This document shows, in pieces, positions 24,953 through 31,811 of a DNA stretch of 64,000 bases. The notes below the pieces were generated by a model that was given only the letters and a program-made list of their open reading frames with translations, was not told the origin of the DNA and made no database searches. The translations under genes and the position numbers were made by a program. The stretch's first letter is position 1; the number at the start of each line of letters is the position of its first letter. Source of the stretch: Anaerolineales bacterium (GTDB lineage Bacteria > Chloroflexota > Anaerolineae > Anaerolineales > JABWBV01); the NCBI GenBank assembly GCA_020634875.1, contig JACKAX010000005.1:62001-126000 (forward strand), given 5' to 3'.

Positions 24953-26692
24953 CTAAATATCATTACTCAGCCAGACAAACTGATACGCGTGCAGCACCAC
25001 GCGCAAAGTTCCCGCTTCGGCTTCCCAAACACCCCCATCCAACCTGTCGCGCCATCGCGTTTGCCCATTCTTACCCAATCCACCTAATTCAATAACTGCT
25101 TCCACTGTCTCACTGGACACATTTACAAGGGCGAAAACAATCTTCCCACCCCCCGCTTCTCGACGCACCGCAAACACTTTTTCATGAACTGAAAGCACCA
25201 TCTGCCCGGCGTTGGGGTGAAATGCCGGGTATCTACTTCGTACACGAAGCAAATGCAAATACCCGGAAAGCACCCGCCCGCGCGGGGATGCCGGATTTGC
25301 GAACGTGGTGACCAACTCTGGCAGGGCAAACTTCTCCCGATTGATTGAGCGCGCCCGCCCCGACTCTTCCGCACACGTCCCACAATTCCGCGAACCGAAC
25401 AAACTATGCACATAAATCCCCGGCACGCCCGCCAATGAGAGCATGATCACCTGCGAAGCCAAAAACCGTTGCACATCCATCTCCGGATCAAGCCTGTCAG
25501 GATCGTTCAACGCGTCGAACAGGGTAATGTTCAACTCGTACACACTCCGCGAGCCATCGGGATGATTACGATAGGAAACCTGCCCCCCGTGCGCCAGCGT
25601 TTGCGCAGCCAGCGCCTTGATCTCCTCCGGCGTCAGCAACCCCTCCGCCGGGCGCACCCCGATGCCATCATGCGAAGCGATAAAGTTGAAAAACGTCGTC
25701 CGCGGGGAAGGTATCGCAAGCGTGGCTGCCCACTCAGACAGTTTCCCTGCATCTCCCGTTTGAAAGGCGTGCAACACCAACGGCGCAAGGGGAAACTGGT
25801 ACACCCACTGCGCCTCATCCTCCCCATCGCCAAAGTAGCTGATATTTTCCGCGTGCGGCACATTCGTCTCGGTAATTAAAATCACGTACGGCGCAATCGC
25901 ATCTAACACCGCTCGCCAGAGTTTGACTACCGCGTGCGTTCGGGGCAAGTGGATACACGCAGTCCCGATTTCCTTCCACAAATACGCTATCGCATCCAAG
26001 CGGATGATCTCCGCCCCCATCGAAACATAAAACAATAAGAGGTCAATCATCTCCAACAGCACTTCAGGGTTCGCGTAATTCAGGTCAATCTGATCGTCGC
26101 TGAAGGTTGTCCAAACATGTTTCATCCCCCGCGCGGTTTCGATGGGCGTCAGCAGGGGCAACGCGCGCGGGCGCGTGACCCCCGACAAATCCGTTTCTGG
26201 CGCAACTTCAATGAAATACCCTGTAAAAGGCTCCTCCCCCCGAACATATCTCTCAAACCAGGCACTATGCCGGGAAATGTGATTGATCACTGCGTCGAAC
26301 ATCAGGCGGTAATGGGCATCCAGCCGCGGCAAGTCCGCCCACGTTCCCGCGCTGGGGTTTACCGCACGATAATCTATAACCGAGAACCCATCATCCGACG
26401 AATAAGGGTAAAACGGCAGGAGGTGAACGCCGCTGACTGCATCACCCAGGTAAGTTTCGAGGAACGTGGCAAGTGTTTGCAGAGGTGATTGCTTTCGGGC
26501 AGAAAATTGATCGGCGTAGGTGATCAGGATCGCATCCCGCTCGGACCAGGGAATCTCCGGGGAAGAAGGCTGCGTGGGGAGTTGCATCCGGTAATTTTCC
26601 AGAATTCTTTCCAACTTCGGCCAGATTTCTGTTGATTGAGGGCCATAAAGAAAAGTGAGGAGGGTTTGAATGCGTTGTTCGGGAGTACTCAT
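24953..26692 (-). CDS. GH13 sucrose-phosphorylase-like glycoside phosphorylase
   Basis: The 579 residues are a (beta/alpha)8 GH13 enzyme of the sucrose phosphorylase group (GH13_18 type). The nucleophile is Asp233 in IIRLDAIAYLWKE, the acid/base is Glu275 in ILITETNVPH, and the transition-state Asp342 is in FIASHDGIGVRP. HLLPFYPYSSDDGFSV is diagnostic of this group. Sucrose, sucrose 6-phosphate, glucosylglycerol and glucosylglycerate phosphorylases all look alike at this level. Genes of longer length (over 550) such as this are often in the glucosylglycerate class, but this is not proved here. The product would be glucose 1-phosphate. It is the last gene of the LacI-ABC operon. Confidence 0.85.
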   Translation of the reverse strand: MSTPEQRIQTLLTFLYGPQSTEIWPKLERILENYRMQLPTQPSSPEIPWSERDAILITYADQFSARKQSPLQTLATFLETYLGDAVSGVHLLPFYPYSSDDGFSVIDYRAVNPSAGTWADLPRLDAHYRLMFDAVINHISRHSAWFERYVRGEEPFTGYFIEVAPETDLSGVTRPRALPLLTPIETARGMKHVWTTFSDDQIDLNYANPEVLLEMIDLLLFYVSMGAEIIRLDAIAYLWKEIGTACIHLPRTHAVVKLWRAVLDAIAPYVILITETNVPHAENISYFGDGEDEAQWVYQFPLAPLVLHAFQTGDAGKLSEWAATLAIPSPRTTFFNFIASHDGIGVRPAEGLLTPEEIKALAAQTLAHGGQVSYRNHPDGSRSVYELNITLFDALNDPDRLDPEMDVQRFLASQVIMLSLAGVPGIYVHSLFGSRNCGTCAEESGRARSINREKFALPELVTTFANPASPRGRVLSGYLHLLRVRSRYPAFHPNAGQMVLSVHEKVFAVRREAGGGKIVFALVNVSSETVEAVIELGGLGKNGQTRWRDRLDGGVWEAEAGTLRVVLHAYQFVWLSNDI

Positions 26693-26777
26693 AAGGGCTT
26701 TATATTATCTAAAACAAGGCGTGTTCGTTACAAAGTTCACGCCACAATGTCTCAATGTGAGGTTACAAACAAGTGTT

Positions 26778-28127
26778 TTAACTTTCCCCAACTAATTGTG
26801 CGAGTAATGGCGTGACGGCCTCATAGGAAAAATGCTGGCGAGCGAGTTGATAATTCCACTGCACCATTTGCCGCCGTCTGATCGGATTAATAATTACATC
26901 GATACAAGACTCCACCGTTTTCTCCGTAATTACCCGGTCAATCTCGATCAAATCAAAGCCTAGCGGATGAATATCTTTGCGATAAATTTCATACCGGTTT
27001 ACCAAGCCAGGCAGACGAAAATATAGGGTCTCCAATAAAGCATTGCCAAAGCCCTCGATCAGGCTGGGATAGGTAACAAAATCGGCGTGAATGTAGGCGT
27101 CCCAAAGGGAGTATATTTTCGGCTTCCCACGCGCAGAGCGCGTGGGCGCAAAACGGTCGGGAACGTAAAGTAATGGGACACCCGCCTCATTCGCGCGTTT
27201 TTGCGTTTCTCGCAAATAATCCATCCCTTCGTCACCCGCGTGGTGTGTGATGACTAGTATGGGTTCCTTACCCAAACGAGCAAGTTTTTTAGGTTCGTAC
27301 AGCCGACGGAGAAGTTCAATCGAAAGTTCGATGCCCTTGCGGGGAATGACGCGGGTCGGTTGGAGGATAAACAAATGATTTTCTTGCAGCCCCAAAGCCG
27401 CGCGCAAATCCTGGTTGAAGGTATCAATGCCAGGCGGCGCGGTGGCAAAGTCAAAAATGTTTGGCAGGATCTCACTTTCTACCCCTTTGCGCCGGATGAG
27501 TTCGGCTTGTGCAGGAGAATTGATTACAACATGCCGGAGGGAGGGCAGATCGGGTGGAAAACAATGTTCGATCAGCTTGGGTAGAACGGGGTTACGATAC
27601 CGCGCCCGTTCCCAGTACAAATCGTGGTTGTGGGCGATCGCGGGGATGCCGGTTTCTTCGATGAACTCGGTCAGCGCGACGCCGAGGGGGATGTGCATCG
27701 GGATTGCGAGCGCGTTTTGGATGATGAGCAGGTCAATTTGAAACTGATCCACGAACTGGCGGATTTCTTCTTTGAGCGCGACGGCTTGGGCGGTGATTTG
27801 CGCAACGAGGTCAGAGGTAGCCTCGCGCAGGCCAAACATCGCGTCGTGGATGGCGACCGCGTCCGGGTGGGTGAAGTGCATTGCAGGGACGAGGCGGGCG
27901 GCGGTCACGCGCGGGGTGGTAGTTGTGTTGGGATCGGTGGCCGCGCGGGGTGAGGAAGAATTGCGGGGGGATAGATTTCCTTTGAGGGGAACGTCCAATT
28001 CTCCGGCGCAGTAAAATGATCGGTGTCCCAAACGATCAAAAACAATCGTTAGCTTGGCCGTTTCGAGAGAGACTCCATCGGTTCCGGCAAGGCGGGTAGA
28101 GATGAAGCCGAGGTTTTTCGAGGACAT
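26778..28127 (-). CDS. GT4-family glycosyltransferase
   Basis: The 449-residue GT-B enzyme begins with the acceptor-side motif STRLAGTDGVSLETAKL, where GTDGV is the donor phosphate-binding Gly loop. The donor half contains ILQPTRVIPRKGIELSIELL and the EGFGNALLE motif with its two glutamates. The start at 28127 gives this canonical N-terminus; the frame extends upstream into the hairpin at 28139-28200, which is unlikely to be coding. It is placed between the ABC ATPase and the GH13 phosphorylase, which is unusual because a synthetic enzyme is sitting in an uptake operon. Relatives near GH13_18 genes may belong to glucosylglycerate or mannosylglucosylglycerate metabolism, but this is inference. 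Confidence 0.82.
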   Translation of the reverse strand: MSSKNLGFISTRLAGTDGVSLETAKLTIVFDRLGHRSFYCAGELDVPLKGNLSPRNSSSPRAATDPNTTTTPRVTAARLVPAMHFTHPDAVAIHDAMFGLREATSDLVAQITAQAVALKEEIRQFVDQFQIDLLIIQNALAIPMHIPLGVALTEFIEETGIPAIAHNHDLYWERARYRNPVLPKLIEHCFPPDLPSLRHVVINSPAQAELIRRKGVESEILPNIFDFATAPPGIDTFNQDLRAALGLQENHLFILQPTRVIPRKGIELSIELLRRLYEPKKLARLGKEPILVITHHAGDEGMDYLRETQKRANEAGVPLLYVPDRFAPTRSARGKPKIYSLWDAYIHADFVTYPSLIEGFGNALLETLYFRLPGLVNRYEIYRKDIHPLGFDLIEIDRVITEKTVESCIDVIINPIRRRQMVQWNYQLARQHFSYEAVTPLLAQLVGES

Positions 28128-28138
28128 ATTCGATAAGA

Positions 28139-28200
28139 CGAACGGCGTTCCTTTTGCGATACGCTTGAATTCTGGGAAACCGTGTAAGGAACGCCGTTCG
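28139..28200. repeat. 15-base perfect inverted repeat before the glycosyltransferase gene
   Basis: cgaacggcgttcctt (28139-28153) is the exact reverse complement of 28186-28200. It fills the gap between the ABC ATPase stop (28205) and the glycosyltransferase start (28127). No T-run follows on the minus strand, so it is a processing or expression-tuning hairpin, or a repeat, rather than a clear terminator. Confidence 0.7.
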
Positions 28201-28204
28201 TGAA

Positions 28205-29299
28205 TTAACCAGGATACAACACCCGATTGGTTTCTCGATCCACCCAACGGATTTTTTCGGCGGGGAATCGGAGCCAGACCTGGTCTTCGGGAAAAACCTG
28301 GAAGGTGGGGTGAGTGGAGACTTTGACGATGTCGGTGCCGATTTCTACGGTGAGGAGGTTTTGCGAGCCGAGAGGTTCCACGACGAGAACCTGGACGGGG
28401 AGGGCATCGTCAACGGGGTGATTGAGGGTTTCCATGTTTTCGGCGCGGATGCCAAGAGTAATGGCTTTTCCGTCGTAAGGTTGGAGGAGCGGCTGGAGCG
28501 GGGCGGCGGGCGTGATGTGGAAACCCCCGACATTGACGCGAGTTTGGCCGTTTTCACGCTGGACTTGCCCTTGCATGAAGTTCATGGGCGGGTTGCCGAT
28601 AAAGCCACCGACAAATTCGTTTGCGGGGCGGTCGTAAACCGTGGAGGGGTGGTCACACTGTTGAATGATGCCGTCTTTCATCACGGCGATGCGGTCGCCC
28701 ATGCTGAGGGCTTCGATCTGGTCGTGGGTGACGTAGATGGTGGTGGCGTTGATTTCGCGGAGCAGGCGTTTGAGTTCAGCGCGCATTTCGAGGCGGAGGA
28801 GGGCGTCGAGGTTGCTGAGGGGTTCATCCATCAGCAGAACTTGGGAACCCATCGCGATAGCGCGGGCAACGGCGACGCGCTGGCGTTGGCCACCGCTCAT
28901 TTTGGAGGGATACCGGTCGAGCATCGCTTCGATGTGGAGGAGTTCGGCAGCTTGGCGAACGCGGCGCTCGGTTTCGGCTTTGTCCACTTTGTTCATTTTT
29001 AGCCCAAACGCGACGTTATCGAACACATTCATGTGCGGGAAGATGGCGTAACTCTGAAAGACCATCGAGAGTTTGCGCTCGCGTGGGGGCAGGTAGGTGA
29101 TGTCTTTGCCGCCAATGGTGATCCGCCCTTCGTCGGCCATGCCTAACCCGGCGATGGCGCGGAGCAAGGTTGTTTTCCCGCACCCACTAGGGCCAAGCAG
29201 CACGACAAATTCTCGGTCTTCAATCGTCAAGCTGACATCGTTGACGGCAACAAAATTGCCAAAGCGTTTGGTGACATTTTCAATTTTAATTTCAGCCAT
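28205..29299 (-). CDS. Carbohydrate ABC transporter ATPase (MalK/UgpC type)
   Basis: The 364-residue protein has Walker A GPSGCGKTT (about 37-45), Q-loop FQSYAIFPHM, signature MSGGQRQRVAVARAI, Walker B VLLMDEPLSNLDA, and the H-loop in YVTHDQIEALSMGDRIAVM. A C-terminal TOBE/OB domain of about 120 residues includes ITLGIRAENM. This is the MalK, UgpC and MsmX class that energises CUT1 sugar importers. The listed frame reaches 29374, but MAEIKIENVTKRFG is the usual start, with AGGT upstream. It follows the two permeases on the same strand, separated by 143 bases. It would be shared with the binding protein encoded further upstream. Confidence 0.92.
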   Translation of the reverse strand: MAEIKIENVTKRFGNFVAVNDVSLTIEDREFVVLLGPSGCGKTTLLRAIAGLGMADEGRITIGGKDITYLPPRERKLSMVFQSYAIFPHMNVFDNVAFGLKMNKVDKAETERRVRQAAELLHIEAMLDRYPSKMSGGQRQRVAVARAIAMGSQVLLMDEPLSNLDALLRLEMRAELKRLLREINATTIYVTHDQIEALSMGDRIAVMKDGIIQQCDHPSTVYDRPANEFVGGFIGNPPMNFMQGQVQRENGQTRVNVGGFHITPAAPLQPLLQPYDGKAITLGIRAENMETLNHPVDDALPVQVLVVEPLGSQNLLTVEIGTDIVKVSTHPTFQVFPEDQVWLRFPAEKIRWVDRETNRVLYPG

Positions 29300-29442
29300 A
29301 GGATTACCTGATTTGTACGTAGATTGCTCAGTTTTACGAGCATTAGCGCCGCATCCTTCGACTACGCTGGACATAATATCACTGCGATTCGAGCCATTTG
29401 CCGCTCAGGATGCTGTACTGTTCTACGTTTTACGCTATACAT

Positions 29443-30339
29443 TCACTTCGTCACCTGGCCCCACATATTGAACAGATAACGACGGATGAAAAAGATGAAG
29501 ATCATCGAGGGAACGAGCATGAAAAAGCCGCCCGCAAACTGGTAATGTTCCGAAGACTGGCTGAGCGCGGTCAGCACCTGCGCGGGGAGGGTGCGGTTTT
29601 GCACGGTCAGCACGCTCGCGGCGAAAACTTCGTTCCAGGACATGACGAAGGTAAAAATCGCTGCGGCTGCAATCCCCGGCAAAACGAGCGGTAACACGAC
29701 ATGGCGGAATGCTTGCGTAGGCGTGCAGCCAAACACTTGCGCAGCTTCTTCCAATTCATAGGGAATGCTAGCGAACACGCTTCCAATCACCAGGATCGTT
29801 GTCGGTAGGGCGAGGGCGGTGTGCATCAGCGCGAGGCTGAATACGCTGTCGAAAATACCCACGTTGATGAACACCACCGCGAGTGGGATCGCCAGCACAA
29901 CGATGGGGAACGCCCGCGTCGCGAGGATCGCCAGCCGGAACGTGTCCCGTCCGCGAAAGACGAACCGGGAAATCGCGTACCCCGCGGGCGCGGCGATGAC
30001 GGTTGAAACCACCAACGTGATCAGCGCGACGACCACGCTGTTAATAATCCCCGGAATGATGCCGCTTGAATTGAGGAAAAAGCGCATCGTCTCGGTGGAG
30101 AATGGAATGAACGGCAGGACACCTTTCGGATAGGCGCGCACGGCTTCGGGCGTGGTCAGTGCCATCGAGCCGATGAAAAAGATCGGGATGAGAAACCAGA
30201 GCGAGATCAGGATCGCTACCAGGTAAGTCAGTCCCCGATTGAGCTGCTGGCGGCGTTGCATTTTGCGGTGGATAGCCCGGACTTCTGCCGAAGCAGAGAC
30301 GGGGACGGGCGCGGGGGCGGGAGGAGAAGTTGTGGTCAT
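29443..30339 (-). CDS. Carbohydrate ABC transporter permease (MalG type)
   Basis: The 298 residues form a CUT1 inner-membrane subunit with six helices. The EAA loop, EEAAQVFGCTPTQAFRHVVL followed by PLVLPGI, is intact and contacts the ATPase. The N-terminus is Pro/Ala rich (about 25 residues) before the first helix at about 35-58. The start ATG overlaps the stop of the upstream permease by 4 bases (ATGA), so translation is coupled. The partner is the SH3-containing permease. Together they would form the heterodimeric channel for the sugar brought by the duplicated binding protein. Confidence 0.9.
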   Translation of the reverse strand: MTTTSPPAPAPVPVSASAEVRAIHRKMQRRQQLNRGLTYLVAILISLWFLIPIFFIGSMALTTPEAVRAYPKGVLPFIPFSTETMRFFLNSSGIIPGIINSVVVALITLVVSTVIAAPAGYAISRFVFRGRDTFRLAILATRAFPIVVLAIPLAVVFINVGIFDSVFSLALMHTALALPTTILVIGSVFASIPYELEEAAQVFGCTPTQAFRHVVLPLVLPGIAAAAIFTFVMSWNEVFAASVLTVQNRTLPAQVLTALSQSSEHYQFAGGFFMLVPSMIFIFFIRRYLFNMWGQVTK

Positions 30340-31730
30340 GATTGGGTTTCCTCCTGGGTGGTGATCATCCGCAGGTAGATGATGGCACTCACCATCGAAA
30401 GCAACAGAATAAACCCGGCATACGCGGCGGCCACGTTGGGATTCCGCAGGTCATAATACTGGCGATAAGTCTCATTTGCCAGCACAGTGACAACATCACC
30501 ACCCCCCAGGGCGATAACCACGGCAAATACTTGTAGGGCTAAAATCGTGCGGAGGATCAGCGCCACCTGCAAACTTGGACGGAGCAAGGGCAAGATCACA
30601 TACCGGATGCGCTGCCACAACGTCGCCCCGAACACTTCCGCGGCCTCCAGCACTTCTTGGGAGATCGCTTGCAGGCCGGAGACAACGATCACCATCACAA
30701 TTGAGGTCGCACGCCAGACTTCCGCCAGCCAGATCGCCACAATGATCCACTGGCGGGAATCGGCGGAAAGGTAGGTAATCGGAGAATCGATCAGGCCGAG
30801 GGTTTGCAAGATCGTGTTCAGATACCCGTTTTGAGTAAAGATCGAAAACCAGAGAATGCCGACTGCCAGGTCCGACACGCCGAGCGGGATGGCAAACACG
30901 TATAAGAAAAACGAGTTTCCCTTCAGCCGCGCCTGGACGACGAGGGCCATCACAATCGCCAGCACGAACTGCACAGGGATGATTAGCACCATCAATAGCA
31001 GAGTTGTTTCCAGCGCGGGGACGAAGAACCGGTCATTCACCATTTTCTTAATGAACCGGTTCGTCAGTTCGCCCGTATCCCCGCGGTCAACCCGTCCGGT
31101 CACTTCGTCGTTAAACACCTGGATAAACCGCGATCGCGTCCATCCCTCCACCGCGTCCCCCGCGGCGTTCTGCCCCCGGACTTGATACCAGACTTCCAGC
31201 GTGGTCTGTTCGAGGATCGTCACTGCCACACGTTGTTCCAGTTTGCCGATCACTTCACTTTTGACACTAGCCTCGGCGTACAGGTTCGTCAATGGATCGG
31301 CAGACGCACCCAAGATCGGGCGGACAGTGCCCTTGAGGGGCGTGCCGTCTTCCGCCGTTTCGCGCACCCGGATGCGGGTTTCAGGCGACCAGCCTTCGAT
31401 GGGATTGCCATCCACATCCGTGCTACTGACTTTGTACCAGATTTCGGTCAGCAAGTTTTCCTGCGCCAAATCTTCCAGGGAAACGGTATTTCCCTGCTGC
31501 GCGAGGATTTCGATTTGCGTACCCTGGGGCAGGGTTCCCGCCAATGGACTATCCAGGCTGGCTTCGGTGTACAAGTCCACCCGGGCTTCATCATCCCACA
31601 CGGCGAGGAACAGCCCGCTCACCATCGGCCACGCAAAAAACACGAGCAGATAAATAAGTGAGGGCAGAATGAGGAGGTAAGGTGCCCAGTTGGTTTTATT
31701 CTTTTTAGGGGTGGGAGGAGGTTTGTTCAT
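30336..31730 (-). CDS. Carbohydrate ABC transporter permease with two SH3-like domains inserted after TM1
   Basis: The 464-residue protein is a MalF/UgpA-type permease longer than the usual 290-320. TM1 is about 17-40. Then comes an extracytoplasmic insert of roughly 200 residues with two bacterial SH3-like repeats: 51-121 (VDLYTEASLDSPLAGTLPQG... EIWYKV... EGWSPETRIRV) and 149-205 (LYAEASVKSEVIGKL... EVWYQV... EGWTRSRFIQV). The transport core resumes at about 240 with five helices and the EAA loop EAAEVFGATLWQRIRYVILP. The start at 31730 is preferred over 31787, as the longer form adds only a polar leader that overlaps the repeat element at 31751-31797. The SH3 repeats could bind cell-wall glycans or the binding protein, which is inference. 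Confidence 0.85.
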   Translation of the reverse strand: MNKPPPTPKKNKTNWAPYLLILPSLIYLLVFFAWPMVSGLFLAVWDDEARVDLYTEASLDSPLAGTLPQGTQIEILAQQGNTVSLEDLAQENLLTEIWYKVSSTDVDGNPIEGWSPETRIRVRETAEDGTPLKGTVRPILGASADPLTNLYAEASVKSEVIGKLEQRVAVTILEQTTLEVWYQVRGQNAAGDAVEGWTRSRFIQVFNDEVTGRVDRGDTGELTNRFIKKMVNDRFFVPALETTLLLMVLIIPVQFVLAIVMALVVQARLKGNSFFLYVFAIPLGVSDLAVGILWFSIFTQNGYLNTILQTLGLIDSPITYLSADSRQWIIVAIWLAEVWRATSIVMVIVVSGLQAISQEVLEAAEVFGATLWQRIRYVILPLLRPSLQVALILRTILALQVFAVVIALGGGDVVTVLANETYRQYYDLRNPNVAAAYAGFILLLSMVSAIIYLRMITTQEETQS

Positions 31731-31750
31731 CCAACATTCCCGATAAGGTT

Positions 31751-31797
31751 GTAGGGCGAATTGCCAATTCGCACAGCGATTTAGCAAATCGCCCTAC
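31751..31797. repeat. Palindromic repeat, GCGATTTAGCAAATCGC family, copy 2 (intact)
   Basis: An outer inverted repeat gtagggcga (31751-31759) / tcgccctac (31789-31797) encloses two hairpins: gcgaattgccaattcgc (31756-31772) and gcgatttagcaaatcgc (31776-31792). It lies in the 81-base gap between the duplicated binding protein stop (31812) and the permease start (31730). It may help set the ratio of binding protein to permease. Confidence 0.8.
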
Positions 31798-31811
31798 ATT
31801 ACGGTTAATGA

